Below are positions 1 to 12,245 of a DNA stretch of 64,000 nt, one piece after another. The number at the start of each line of letters is the position of its first letter. Position 1 is the stretch's first letter. Origin of the DNA: Gibbula magus (lineage: Eukaryota; Mollusca; Gastropoda; Trochida; Trochidae); NCBI GenBank assembly GCA_936450465.1, contig OW388291.1:35378656-35442655 (forward strand), given 5' to 3'. The position numbers and the translations under genes are program-made. Under the pieces are notes generated by a model. It was given only the letters and a program-made list of their open reading frames with translations. It was not told where the DNA came from and did no database searches.

Positions 1-1130
1 ATTTTTGCCATACAGGTATATTACGTTTAAGCAAAAGGACTTTATTTTTCCAGTATTACAAAACATTTACTTATATGCAAAAGAATAACACGTCTAAACG
101 TATTTGTATACTAGGGTACAAATGTGTGTACAGTTCTCTATCATTCACTGTTATTATTAGCTTTCTCAATTGTCTATTTCTCTTTGAATGTAAACCCGTT
201 AATATTAGTTAAACAATAAACACATTGTATAAAGATGTAATAAAATATACTGAAATAAACATGAAAGACAAACACGATTTACTTTATTACAAACTTCAAA
301 TTTCAAGCAATAAACAAAATTCTATATGGCTCGAGGCCTTGTAACTCATGCCGTGCCTTTCCATCAGTGATCGTTTTGATTTCATTTTTATCAATTCATA
401 TCATCTCAGAGGTAAACTATATGTTATATTTTGCATCTCCAATGTACTTTAAACGGTTATTCCTTGCAGTGCAATCTCCGTTTGGTGTGAAACAAAATTT
501 ACAAACTCTAAAATGTACCTTTGGTTTCCGATATTTTTTTTTTATGTAGAATCATATCATTATTAAAATCATCCTCGTGCTAGGTACCTATGAACATCAA
601 AGAGAAACAAACAGGTATGGTTGCATAGTCTAGATTCAACGATAAAAATCCGTTTTCCTTTTACCTTTGATCAGTTATCTTCCAATATTTGACTTAATTT
701 ATATCTTCGTTTTATTTTCAAGGTTTACATGTTACATATCGATGCAGGAACATAGTGGAATGCATTGCCTGTTTAAATGAAAACTACCTCGTCATTGACA
801 TCCTTTAAGACTGCCCTTAAAATACACTTTTTCATGTGGCGTTTTCCATCAGAAGCGAATAGAGCATCAGCTATTGAATTTTGCATTATGGAAATGCATC
901 TTTATTATTAAAAATGTTATCATTTCAGGTTGTATTGCTACGTTTGTTCATATATTTGCATTCAGGAAAAGCTTTGATGAACTTAGTACACGTAGCTGAA
1001 ATTTTTCACCTAAATGTTTTGGACCGTTTCTCATCTCAGGTATATACTGAATAAAATGTCTGTCTGGCTGTCATTTCAGGCAGAAAAACGGACATTCATT
1101 TGAATAGAACGCCAGGGAGGTTAAATAGCA
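1..1130. other. No gene seen
   Basis: AT-rich sequence with many stops in all frames and no recognisable element or splice-supported exon. Confidence 0.6.
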
Positions 1131-1134
1131 AGAG

Positions 1135-1610
1135 ATGATGAGAGAGAGAGAGATGTACATCTACATGATATGATGAGGTATAGTATACCGAATTTGGTGA
1201 GGATTGGTCAATCAGTTTTTAAAATCCGCTCCTGAAAGAAACTCTGCCCTTCCAATAAACAAAGTCAAACTTGTACATGGAAACAGAAAAAAGTTCAAAC
1301 CCCCAAAAGGCAAATCTTCATGATATGAGGAGGCAGTTTACCAAATTTGGGGAGGATGCGTCACGTATAGTTGGAGAGATCTGCTTCGGAAACAAACCCT
1401 ACTCTTCAAATAGACAAAGTCCGAACTGTTACCATAGAAACAAAAACAAAACAAAACAATAAAGGTACATCTACATGATATGGGGAGGCTTATACCAAAC
1501 TTGGTGAAGATTGGTGTAGTAGTTTTCAAGCACTGCTCCGGAAACGATGTGATCACGGAAAGAGAGACGGACGGACCCGCATTATAATTCCGGGAGAATA
1601 ATAATTCAAT
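1135..1610 (+). repeat. Three diverged tandem copies of a dispersed repeat ending in GACGGACGGAC
   Basis: The phrase ACATGATATG(A/G)(T/G)GAGG...ACCAAATTTGGTGAGGAT...CTGCTCCGGAAA recurs at about 1155, 1315 and 1470. The last copy ends in AGAGAGACGGACGGAC. Similar material lies at 14060-14460 and 17990-18060. Confidence 0.65.
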
Positions 1611-1957
1611 ATTTCTATACATAGAGGTGAGAGTTCATTGCACGTGCTTTTCAATGATAGAAAATATGTATCGCAAAACTCCCGAGCATCAATCAATCAA
1701 TAAAACAAAATCATTCAATTTTACATACGGGTAAAAAATCAATTATATCATAAAACAAATCATAATGCACACAGTTACAATACAAAGACTGCAGCAACAT
1801 AACTCACTTAATTTACAAATACACATGTGTGTGCAGAGAAAATGTTTAGAACGTGGATTTAAGATAACTATTACGTGTAGACAACTTGGTAACGTCTGAA
1901 GGTGCGTAAACAATAGAAATGATTTTGAACTTTGTATGCGGGGAAGGAGGGGTGGTG

Positions 1958-2022
1958 AATTGAACCTATATTGATTATTACTACAGTGTCAAACTATAGT
2001 AATAATCAATATAGGTTCAATT
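1958..2022. repeat. Perfect 26-bp inverted repeat with 13-nt loop
   Basis: AATTGAACCTATATTGATTA plus TTACTA (1958-1983) is mirrored exactly at 1997-2022. No gene is nearby. Confidence 0.92.
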
Positions 2023-2764
2023 TAAAATCAGTTCGTGTTTTTGGTGCTTGACAATGCCATTTTAGCCCAAAGGGCTCGAAATGAAAGGTAGCATAGGCCG
2101 TCATCCGTCCAATGACAGGTTCGACTGCTCAAGAAACGCTACATCCCCAACGCTGACATTTTGGGAGCGGTACTTTGCACTTAGGGGATCAAGGTTTGTG
2201 TCTCTCTGTATTTGGTCTTAAATAACTGGGGGAAAAGAAAATGGATTTGTGTTTAAATATTGAATTTGGTCCCACAAAAAAGAATGGGTATGGGTAAACC
2301 TTTATAGCTAGTTGTAAGTAAGGGTGCGTTGTGCTGATACGCATCAATATCGTAATTGTACAGAATATATCCCGTCAGCTTTCGCCTTCGCCATAGCACT
2401 GTCCCTATAACTATACTCGTCTACAGGTACACTTATCCAGGTGTCCCCTGCTAGAGTTCAGGTACCTTATTAACCCGCTATCACCTCATCATTCGGTGAC
2501 AAGCTAAATCCCACAAAAGCACCCTTTTACCAAGAAACCCGTTATAAACACATTCTTCCCGAATTAGTCACAATGAAATCCATTTCATCAAGCGGTACTC
2601 CACATTTGATGTGTTTAATCGAAGCCCTGAAGACGAGCTGCACAATCAAGAGACATTAACAACGTATCACCTGGATGCGGAGGTGAGGTGTGTATATAAA
2701 GCTCTAGACGCTATCTTCGCCTGGTTGACTTCGGTAGATGAACCTCGTAATCAACGACATTAAA

Positions 2765-3190
2765 TACCCTTCACCTTTGAAGCATAGATGCATACCAAAA
2801 GTATGTTCATAGTCAACGAAATCAAGATCCCATCACCCTACAAGCAAATATGGATGCATATACCAAAAGCATGTTCATAATCAACTACATAAAGAACCCA
2901 TCACCCTTTCAAGCAAATAAAGATGCATACCAAAAGTATGTTCATAATCAACTACATAAAGAACCCATCACCCTTTCAAGCAAATAAAGATGCATACCAA
3001 AAGTATGTTCATAATCAACTACATAAAGAACCCATCACCCTTTCAAGCAAATAAAGATGCATACCAAAAGTATGTTCATAATCAACTACATAAAGAACCC
3101 ATCACCTTTTCAAGCAAATATAGACGCATATCAAAAGTATGATCATAATCATGGACAATAAGTATCCATCACCCTTGAAATTGACATTGA
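2765..3190 (+). repeat. 67-bp tandem repeat, about six copies
   Basis: The unit is GATGCATACCAAAAGTATGT-TCATAATCAACTACATAAAG-AACCCATCACCCTTTCAAGC-AAATAAA. The central three copies are almost identical and the edges are diverged. No gene is seen around it. Confidence 0.9.
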
Positions 3191-3199
3191 CATTGACCC

Positions 3200-4280
3200 T
3201 TGATTTATATGCAGATAAACCAACTTGAGTTCATAATCAAAAGAAATAACGAGCATTTCAACCTGAAATGCACGCATAAAAGTTATTTTCTCATTGTTTA
3301 GATCTTGCAAGCTTGCAAGTGAACTGTTTAAGTGCAATATTGATGTAATGACGGATGTTTTCGATACAACGCATGAACCAATCATTTTGCTATATTTCGC
3401 GTCAGGGGATACACTATAATGACATTAGTTACAACGTTAAGGTACAAAATGCACATGAAGTCCATACGCCATTGTAAAAGGTACACTTGCGTGTTATTTG
3501 AAATAAAGTAAGATATATGGAGAAAGTATATTTATAGATACGTTGACGTAGTAATTATATAAACGACTCATTCGATAATATAGTCGATATATATTATCGA
3601 TGTTTAAAAGTGTTAAGACGGTCGAAATCACTCAGACATATTGCACATATCGTGAAAAATCAATTTTACACAAAATGGGAGAAAAATGACTTCTGAAAAT
3701 AGAAGAATGTATCAATACATTTAACGTGCACTTTACAGACACGCCCTAATAATAATATCGGACGTCTTATTGTTCGCAAAACAGTGTACATTCGTTTATC
3801 GCGTTGTGCATTTTGAATTCACCAAAGGATGCCAGTGTGAAGACATAATAAGTAATTAAGATAAGTAATCACACAGAAGTTTCACTAATCCTATGTTCTA
3901 CCATTTTCAGTCTATAGATACGTTGCCAGAAATGAATTCTGGAGACATCGTAGTTCATGCGTATTTAATGGAACTTGTGACACTATACGAAAATACAACA
4001 TACATTATATGAGTTTCACATTGTTATATTTGGGACCACATTCTGCAATAGTACAATTTCATGAACTGGAAGAGTCCTTTGAACTAAAGTACAAAACAAC
4101 GGTTGATGGTATAGAATCAGTGATTGTTGCCCGAAAAGGTATCTGCGTTCCGGTTTCGAATCCCGAGAAATCCGAGCCACACATTTGTACTATTGTAGAT
4201 AGCGTGATAAAAATATTATCAAGTTTACAAATTGTTATATTTGTATAACACTACCTTCAATAGTACAAATTCCTTGCGAG
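3200..4280. other. No gene seen; possible Pol III B box near 4150
   Basis: Mostly AT-rich. A plus-strand GGTTTCGAATCCCGAG near 4152 looks like a B box of a decayed SINE. A 79-codon frame at 4009-4248 has no recognisable features. Confidence 0.45.
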
Positions 4281-4286
4281 ATTCGA

Positions 4287-4615
4287 GGTGAGGTGAGGTG
4301 AATTGAGGTTTACCACCGCTTTCAAGAGTATTTCACTCATATCACGGTTGCTGGTATTATTACAGGGAGAAAGCCCACAACGCCGTTGCGATGAAACCTG
4401 CGAGCATCGGCTGGAACTAGCGAACCATGGGTGTACTGCACTGAAATGTAGCATTGTACCCAAACCTTACTGCGTGTTGAACAATTGCCGACCTCTTGGT
4501 CCGAAGCCGAACGCGCTAACAACTGCGCTTCCCCACCCCTTCGGGATACGAACCCACACCCTCAGAGTAACTATCGCTAGCACTGACCGTGCCAAGAGTT
4601 AACCACGGGGCCTGG
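4287..4615 (-). mobile_element. SINE family 1, longest copy (tRNA-like head)
   Basis: On the minus strand the head contains TGGTTAACTCTTGGC and GGGTGTGGGTTCGTATCCCG, an A-box/B-box pair. The body has AGTATTTCACTCATATCACG and GAACTAGCGAACCATGGGTG (plus-strand notation). It ends in GTGAG repeats near 4287. Related copies lie at 5965-6225, 16028-16275, 35532-35720 and, head only, 63040-63130. Confidence 0.7.
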
Positions 4616-4619
4616 ACAA

Positions 4620-5960
4620 ATTTTTTTTCCAACAATAGAAAGCTAAGCTATTTTTTACATTCAGTGCCCTTCTCATAAATGTAAATTAGCACAGCTCCCA
4701 AGGCCAAATGCACCAGAAATACATGCCATTTAGACAGTGAACAAATCTAACATTGTTACGTTTGGGATAACACTATAGTACCTTCAATAGTACACATTCT
4801 TTTTACAATTGTTACATCTGTTGACTATCAAAATGGTATATTTCTAATCATATTAATGTATTATTCAAAGTATAAGATAGAAACGCAGGTTATTATGTTT
4901 TAGAAACAAGGTATATGACTATCATAACTTCCCTGAGGTTGTACTATTCATACATAAACAGTTCTGAAAATAACAAGGATATTTAACATTTGAAAACGTT
5001 TAGAATATATGGCTTACCTATATCCAGCTGTTCGAATGTGATGTGAGACGTTTTGCCAATACGTACATGCAATATACATTTAGAAGTAAAGTGGTGGTAC
5101 GGCATTGTTATGGAGTACTGCAATTAACTTCCAAAGACATTTTCCAAATGTAAATTTATTTTAAACAGATAAACTTTTAGGATGCATCTTTTTAAAGTGC
5201 GTATACATGTAACGCCAGGAATCAATTTTATTTCTTGACTACCTGTAATCAACGATCCAGGTGTCGCGAAGCGGGAGATGAGAGATAGAGGAATGCCGGA
5301 GGGAGAAGGCGGTGGATTATCTCCCTTCGTTTGAACTGGTACCATCTTCCTCGCGACTCATTATCACTTTCCTTTTATCTATGTAAAGTGTACGGAATAT
5401 ATATTTTTGATCTCGTTTTAACGCCATTAGTTTTATATATATTTTGCATTGTATTCTTAATTCATTAGTTTTTTTCTTTTATCTATATGCGTGTATGGGA
5501 CATGTTTTGCGATCTGGTTTTAACACCATTTCGATGAGTATTTTATTTTATATATCTACCCCCCTTAATTCGTTGCACTTCTTTTATCTTTATTAATGCG
5601 GCATATGTGACATTCCGTTTTAACACCATTTTGATGAGTATTATTCAGATTCCATTGTCTAGTTAAGGTCATTGTCATGTTTTTATCTCTTCGAACTGTA
5701 CGTTAGTACGTCTCGTTTTAACACTATAATGATAAGTTATATTCAGATCTTAGATTCGCTTCCTAATCGAATGTCTCGTTTGGCTATCTTACGAAGTGTG
5801 CGTCATCTCTCTTGATCCCACTTTAACAACACTTTGATGAAGGATTTTCACACTTAAATGTATTTCAATATGTGATTTCTTGATTCTACTGGATCAACAT
5901 TGTCTTTATCTTTGGTAGATTTTAATTCCAGTTTGATCTAACATCATTCTCTCTGTATGG
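4620..5960. other. No gene seen; repeated TTTTAACACCATTT phrases
   Basis: Between 5390 and 5940 the phrase CGTTTTAACACCATTTTGATGAGTAT recurs at roughly 100-bp steps with much divergence, suggesting an ancient tandem repeat. Nothing else is identifiable. Confidence 0.5.
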
Positions 5961-5964
5961 ATTT

Positions 5965-6225
5965 ATGTGGTTAGTTGGGGTTTAACACGGCTTCAAGAGT
6001 ATTTCTCTTATATCACGGCTGCTAGTATATGTGCAAGAGGAGAGACCGCAACACCGTTGTGGCCACAATATGTACGTATTGCGTGAAACCTGCTAGCGTG
6101 GTTTGTACTGCGCCCAAAACTCAGTGTAGCATTATCTACTGCAGACAAGTCTACCGGGTACTTAGCTGAATTAGAACACCGGATCTCTCGCACTGCGCTA
6201 CCCTGCACGCTATTTGAAAGGAACA
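5965..6225 (-). mobile_element. SINE family 1 copy
   Basis: It shares TCAAGAGTATTTCTCTTATATCACGG, split by small changes, and CAACACCGTTGTG with the copy at 4287. The body then gives a CAGTGTAGCATT segment. The tRNA-like head is diverged. Confidence 0.6.
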
Positions 6226-6229
6226 TTTT

Positions 6230-7190
6230 CTTTATAAAGGTTTAATCCAATTATGATGTGCGATTTTAACTTTTTTTTTAGTCCTCAGTATGAGTCTCTG
6301 TGTATACATTGTAATGAGTTATATACTGTTTGCTAGGTCACATATCATGTATTGCTAACTTTGACATGAACTGAGTTTGTCACCCCATGTCCAAAATCTG
6401 CACTGCAAAGTTTTTCGCTTTATCCTCTTCCGAGCCGGATTATGTAATCAGTAGCCCGTTTACCTAAAAGACAACATTGAATTGCTTTCTGAAATTCACA
6501 TATTTACCCAATATTTCACAAAAAGTCAAAGAAAAATGCAACCTTTTCATGATGGCGAGCAAGGATTACAATTCAGTGACGTTAAGCCAGCCGGTAGTCA
6601 GACAACCTCTTGCCCTTGATGGAAAGTTAAGTGTGACGTAGTTCTTCAATTTAAAGACTTTTACAGAACAGTATATTAGTCTACGACAACAAATATTATG
6701 TACTGTACTCGTGCCTCAATCTCGGCATATATCCCTCGCTGTCGCTCAGGTAATACCAACATGTTAGCACTACAGTAGGATATGGTGTCGTACACATCGG
6801 AGGGCAATCCAAAATCCCATATAAAAAATAATTATAAAATGAAATAATGAATTTGTTAAACGATGTCATGAACGACATGGTAAACATGTTGACCTTCAAT
6901 TAATAACATATTCAAGGTGACATAACATGACAATTATTGTACGATTCAATCCAACCACTGAACAGCGCGAAACCATTCAGATCTACATTGTAGGTGCTAT
7001 ACTTGTGGGATAAGGCTGATGAAGCCTGGAGAAACAACGCTCTGGAGGTCTACACCGCCATTGTGACTTTGTATTGCAATGAAACCTGCGGCCGTCGACT
7101 GCAATTAGATACACGAGGATGACTACAGAAATCAGAGAGAAATAACAAAATATCCAAGCCGAAAATGTTTATTGTTCAGAAAGATACACC
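6230..7190. other. No gene seen
   Basis: Non-coding sequence without recognised repeats, domains or exon-like frames. Confidence 0.5.
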
Positions 7191-7194
7191 ACCA

Positions 7195-7310
7195 CCGTAC
7201 TGCCTCACTGTACCAGGGATCAATCTAGAACTGGTTCAGTGTACCAGGGATCAATCCAGAACTGGTTCAGTGTATCAGGGATCAATCTAGAACTGGTTCT
7301 GGGTAACAGT
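7195..7310 (+). repeat. 31-bp tandem repeat, three to four copies
   Basis: Units of CAGGGATCAATCTAGAACTG-GTTCAGTGTAC repeat directly before the 56-bp array. Confidence 0.8.
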
Positions 7311-7357
7311 CAGGACAGTCCAACTGGGAAAACCTGAAGTCTTCTTCAACCCCGATG

Positions 7358-7795
7358 TGTGGACCGACAACATTCAGTTGGGTGTCTGGAACAGCAAAAT
7401 ATAGTATACGAGGACCGACAACATTCAGTAGGGTGTCTGGAACAGCAAAATAGATAAACTGATACGTGGACCGACAACATTTAGTAGGGTGTCTGGAAAA
7501 GCAAAATAGATAAACTGATACTTGGGCCGACAACATTCAGCGGGGTGTCTGGAACAGCAAAATAGATAAACTGATCGGTGGCCCGACAACATTCAGTAGG
7601 TTGTCTGGAACAGCAAAATAGATAAACTGATACGTGGACCGACAACATTCAGTGGGGTGTCTGGAACAACAAAATAGATTAAACGTGGACGTCAACATTC
7701 AGTAGGATGTCTGGAACAGCAAAACAGATAAACTTATACGTGGACAGACAACATTCAGTAGCATGTCTGGTACAGCAAAATAGATAAACTAAATG
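7358..7795 (+). repeat. 56-bp tandem repeat, about eight copies
   Basis: The unit is GGACCGACAACATTCAGTAG-GGTGTCTGGAACAGCAAAAT-AGATAAACTGATACGT, with some shortened units (near 7390 and 7680). Confidence 0.88.
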
Positions 7796-8144
7796 TGGGA
7801 AACAAAAAAAATAAATGAATATGTGCAAAAGGGTATGAAATTGTTATGCCATATTCTTACATTGCATTCTTCCTTATATGAGAACTGTTTAAATTGGGAC
7901 GTGTAAATTTGTTTCAATAAACAAGTATACTTAAGCTTGTCAATGGTATATTTGGATGTAGTAAGAATTATGTTCGAACAACAAAGCATTGGAGTTAGTA
8001 AGTACTGTACTCTGAGAACAAAAGCTTCAGAGAGATTAAAATGTAAATGTGTTTCGTTCAGCATATACATTCGTTGTGATATCAATAAAGAACTAATAAA
8101 CGTGAAAATGGCTAACAGCAGCAACATACGCGGATGTTGATGGA
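7789..8144 (-). CDS. Candidate terminal transmembrane exon of the ZP-domain gene
   Basis: On the minus strand an acceptor-like CCGCAG ends at 8145. Taken in the phase left open by the donor at 14668, the next residues are HQHPR followed by a hydrophobic run (MLLLLAIFTFISSLLIS). That matches the usual ZP-protein order of furin site then membrane anchor. The frame stays open to a stop at 7789-7791, but the tail after the hydrophobic run looks like random translated AT-rich DNA. The last bases run into the 56-bp minisatellite. Distance (6.5 kb, with a LINE between) and the weak polypyrimidine tract make this a hypothesis only. Confidence 0.22.
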
Positions 8145-8708
8145 CTGCGGCTAACGATCTAAGGGAGGTAATTGGATTTTCACTTCTTCGCTTCGAACAC
8201 TCTGGCGGATATTGAGGTTCTCTTCATTCATACTTACATCATTCTAAACTAATTTATTTATGAAATCATTTATGAATCTGTGTAAAGTTAAGTAATTGAA
8301 AAAAACACATAATTGAAAAAATGATGTTCATCACAATTGCGGAAAAATCCCATCGTTTCTACTCCCCACAGAGAAATTACTCTAGTTGAGAAGGAACTTT
8401 GAGTTGAGTAACTTCTTACTATACTGTATGTACCACACATTGACGTTTCTATAATACACATTTCTCTCCGTAATCAAACATGTTTAATATATTTTAAATA
8501 TTTATCATTATAAAAAAATTACAACAAATTACAAATTGTTTATTCAGTAGTAGGGGCCTTAGGCCCAGGGTACAGGCAGTTTACAATTTTTTGTAGGTGA
8601 ACTGTACAAAGTGACATATTCACAACAATGTAAATTCTTAAGATGCACAAGTACTAAATACTCAAACAAGTGGGGATATACTCATGTGGAACAGTGGATT
8701 ATCTCCCT

Positions 8709-11700
8709 TCAATCAGCCGATAGATATTTTTGTCTAACCACACCAGCCTTATAAATATATTCAGCTAGAGAAGACTGATTTTCACAATTCATCATATGTA
8801 TAAATTTGGATTCATTTGAAAGATGAGATGGAAATTGTAGCAATGCATGTCTAAGATCACAGAATTGTGAACAACTGACAAGAAAGTGGATCTCGTCCTC
8901 AACGACACTGATGTTGAGTTTTGTCCAACAGAAATGACACTTTCTCTCTTCTCTTGTGATTCCTTCCCATCTCCCTGATTCTACAGCAAGATTGTGATTA
9001 ATACATCTGAATCGTGTTAACGCGGTCCTGTATTTGGTAATATTTACCACACTGAAATGTTTTTCCAGTTCAACAGAATTTTTAAATTTGCAATAAAGAG
9101 ATAGTTTACTACTTTCACATATAGTGGTTGACCAGTTCTGTTTCCAACAGTCAATAGCTCTCTGTTTGAACACGGTTATAAATGATGTTTTATCTTCAAC
9201 TCCTTGATTTTCCCACACGAAGCCGAAACCATATGAAAAGAGCAGTGTTCTGATTGATGAGACCCATGATTTTCTTCCTGCACTGTCAAGTCCACATAAC
9301 ATGGAATAGCAAGCCTTTGGGTATCTATTGCTTGACATGTTAAGTAATTTAAACCAAAAGTTCAACATTTTACACATCTGCCCTACAAATAGAGGATGTC
9401 TTCCAAGTTCACCATAAATGACAGCATTAGTTGTACTTGATTTGACAGATAAGATTCTTTTACAGAATTTCAGGTGAATGCTCTCAGCACAATATGACTC
9501 TTCAAAGCCCCAAATTTCTGAAGCATAATTTAGTACTGGCACAACCATCCTATCGAATAGAAAGAGGGCATCCTTAAGCTTCAATTTGAACTTGTTTGTG
9601 AAGTTTAGAAGTAGATACATGGCTTTCTCCGCTTGTTGTGCAAGAGTTTTTCTTGCTAGACTCCATGACAATTTTGGTGTGAAGCACATTCCAAGATACT
9701 TATATGAGTTGACTATTTCAATTTCTTGTGATTTAAAAAACCATTTTTCAGTACTTTTCACTATCCCACCTCTTCTGAAAACAATGATTTTGGTTTTACT
9801 TAAGTTGATCTTCATTCCATATTTATCACAGAATCTTGCTACACAGTCAATATGCTTCTGTAATCTTCTAACACTATCACTCACATTAGAAATATCGTCA
9901 GCGAACATCAGAGAAGTTATGTTATCAAAAACTTCATTTACAAAAATTCCTTTGCACTCCTCAGTCTTGAGCATAACTGTTAACTCATTGATAAAAAGAG
10001 TGAAGATGAGAGGACTGATCATACATCCTTGACGGGTGCCAACAGTACAAGAAAAGTAGTCAGTTAATGCTAATTTCTCTGCTAGTACACACGATTTTAG
10101 TTGGTCATACATAGATGAGATGACTCTAAACATCTTCCCCTTTAATCCATGATGTAGAAGAACATATTTCAAAAGGTGGTGCTGCACACTGTCAAAAGCC
10201 TTTGTGAAGTCGATAAATATACAATAAAAACGACCCCTTCTCTTAGACAGATACTTTTGAGCTAAAGAGTAGAGAGTGAAAATATGATCAACTGTGCTTC
10301 GACCTTGTCTGTAACCACATTGCTCCTCACCAAGGATTTCATTGTCTTCACACCATGCAACCAGCCTATTATTCAATATTTTAGTGAACGCTTTTCCAAC
10401 TACACATAGAAGCGAGATGCCTCTGTAATTATTGGGATCTGATTTACTGCCTTTCTTGTGTAATGGAAACACTACAGCCTCACCCCAACCTGTTGGAAAG
10501 ATTCCGGAGTTTAACACACCATTGTATAGCTTATGAAGATATGGTAGGAGTTCGGCGCACCCATGCTTCAAATGTTCATTTAACACACCATCTGGACCAG
10601 GAGCTTTTCCATTTGTTAGATTTCTTAATGTCAATTCTATTTCCTTCAACGAAATTTCAGAGTCCAAACAATCATCAAAAACAGATTCCTCTTCTGAATA
10701 TGAAATATCTATACCAGAATGAATAATATGCTGATTTACAAAGTCTGAGTACTGGTTCAAGACATTTTTAACATGGATGTTAAACTCGTCGGTTATGTTA
10801 AAGTGTGTTTCTTGAAGGAGTGAGTTAAAGTAACAGTGCCATTCATGTGGAGAAATAGAATTTTGTCTATTACTACCTCTCGTGAAGTATTTCAGCTTTT
10901 TCCATAGTTCTTTTGGATCTGGGGAGCTAATTGGTAGGAGATAGTATAATGAAGATTTTTGCCTGTTCTCAAAGATTCTTCTTTTACTACGACACAGCAT
11001 TTTGTATTTGTTTCTAAATAAACGATAGTTCAGAAAATCTTTCTCTATTCCCGTTAAGCGAAATCTGTCCAACAGAAAATATTTTTCTTTCTTTACTTCT
11101 GTTAATTCAGAGTCCCACCATGCAGGTTGGCTCGGAGAACTTTTAAGGTGACCTTTACTTGACATTCCACAATGATGGGCTGCATTTGTGATACCAGTCA
11201 ACAATAAGTTTTGAGCACTGTTGATATCTGAACAATTAATGGCATCTTCAAAGTGAAGTGATATATCCTGAAGTTTACATTTTAATTCATCTTTGTATTT
11301 AACACTCTCACTATCCTTCCAGAATAGCTTATCCCACGCATGAATGTTGCTGCCTGTATATTTTGGAGAACATGGAGTATTCAGCCTTAGAGAACAGGAA
11401 ATTGGAAAGTGATCTGAATCATCATTCTGTAAAACTTTGAAGTTTGAAGCACAATCAAATATATTTGTTGATAATAAAATGTAGTCGATCACACTCTGCC
11501 CTAAATGAGATACAAATGTGAATTCACCTTCCTTATCGTGCAACGATCTTCCATTTAGCATATGAATTCCAAGACTTCTACACATTCCAAGGAGTGAGCG
11601 ACCAAATGAATTTACTACTTTATCCTTAGAAGTGCGTTTTTGGTCGAACCAATCACAGTCATAATCCACATTGACATGTTTTACAGAATCATCAAATATG

Positions 11701-12191
11701 AAGTCTTGCTCGTCTCCAACTCGAGCATTTAAATCACCTGCTATAATCACATCACAGGTCTCATTCAGGTTTGACAGTATTTGCCTTATGTTGTAATGTA
11801 ATTGCTCAACACCATTTGATTCAAATTTGTTAATGTATACTTTTGAATTTTCAGGTGGGACATAAGCAAAACATATTATTAATGAGTCATTTATACCAGA
11901 ATATGCATTTTTAAGATAAAAGTAGATTGCATCATCATAGGTGGGGTGAATTCTTTTAAAATAGTGCACAATGGATTTCTTAATATAAACACAAATACCA
12001 CCTGACCTTCTGCCTTTGCCACTGTAGTTCCTTACTATTGAAAAATGTTCATAACCTGGAAGAAGGTCAGAGAAGTCATTAATATTTTCACAAAATGTTT
12101 CACATAAATTAATGATGTCAAAGTTAGATAGAAAACACTTAAAAGTTTCATTCACAAGTTTCTTAAGTCCACAAACGTTCCATGAGATCAT
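8709..12191 (-). CDS. LINE ORF2: APE endonuclease and reverse transcriptase polyprotein (1160 aa)
   Basis: Residues 1-265 form an AP-like endonuclease (SWNVCGL near the start, AGDLNAR at 151-157, SDHFPIS at 259-265), which nicks target DNA for target-primed reverse transcription. The reverse transcriptase follows: GKAPGPDG, NNYRGISLL, QGRSTVDHIF, FIDFTKAFDSV, GTRQGCMISPL, and the catalytic FADD at 763-766, then the thumb. The C-terminus has a CxxC...H...C zinc-knuckle-like motif (CHFCWTKL...EIHFLVSC). No stop or frameshift interrupts it. The Met sits directly before the endonuclease core, but the frame is open further upstream to the ORF1 stop. The true initiation mechanism is therefore uncertain. 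Confidence 0.93.
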   Translation of the reverse strand: MISWNVCGLKKLVNETFKCFLSNFDIINLCETFCENINDFSDLLPGYEHFSIVRNYSGKGRRSGGICVYIKKSIVHYFKRIHPTYDDAIYFYLKNAYSGINDSLIICFAYVPPENSKVYINKFESNGVEQLHYNIRQILSNLNETCDVIIAGDLNARVGDEQDFIFDDSVKHVNVDYDCDWFDQKRTSKDKVVNSFGRSLLGMCRSLGIHMLNGRSLHDKEGEFTFVSHLGQSVIDYILLSTNIFDCASNFKVLQNDDSDHFPISCSLRLNTPCSPKYTGSNIHAWDKLFWKDSESVKYKDELKCKLQDISLHFEDAINCSDINSAQNLLLTGITNAAHHCGMSSKGHLKSSPSQPAWWDSELTEVKKEKYFLLDRFRLTGIEKDFLNYRLFRNKYKMLCRSKRRIFENRQKSSLYYLLPISSPDPKELWKKLKYFTRGSNRQNSISPHEWHCYFNSLLQETHFNITDEFNIHVKNVLNQYSDFVNQHIIHSGIDISYSEEESVFDDCLDSEISLKEIELTLRNLTNGKAPGPDGVLNEHLKHGCAELLPYLHKLYNGVLNSGIFPTGWGEAVVFPLHKKGSKSDPNNYRGISLLCVVGKAFTKILNNRLVAWCEDNEILGEEQCGYRQGRSTVDHIFTLYSLAQKYLSKRRGRFYCIFIDFTKAFDSVQHHLLKYVLLHHGLKGKMFRVISSMYDQLKSCVLAEKLALTDYFSCTVGTRQGCMISPLIFTLFINELTVMLKTEECKGIFVNEVFDNITSLMFADDISNVSDSVRRLQKHIDCVARFCDKYGMKINLSKTKIIVFRRGGIVKSTEKWFFKSQEIEIVNSYKYLGMCFTPKLSWSLARKTLAQQAEKAMYLLLNFTNKFKLKLKDALFLFDRMVVPVLNYASEIWGFEESYCAESIHLKFCKRILSVKSSTTNAVIYGELGRHPLFVGQMCKMLNFWFKLLNMSSNRYPKACYSMLCGLDSAGRKSWVSSIRTLLFSYGFGFVWENQGVEDKTSFITVFKQRAIDCWKQNWSTTICESSKLSLYCKFKNSVELEKHFSVVNITKYRTALTRFRCINHNLAVESGRWEGITREERKCHFCWTKLNISVVEDEIHFLVSCSQFCDLRHALLQFPSHLSNESKFIHMMNCENQSSLAEYIYKAGVVRQKYLSAD

Positions 12192-12245
12192 GTTAATAAA
12201 GTCACTTCCTGCAGAACTGTTTGTACCCTGGGCCCGGCCACACCC

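Noticed and set aside
4009..4248. 79-codon plus-strand frame
   Set aside because: No domain, no splice support, and part of it looks like a decayed Pol III box.
9586..10726. Plus-strand frames inside the LINE
   Set aside because: They lie opposite the reverse transcriptase coding strand and have no family features.
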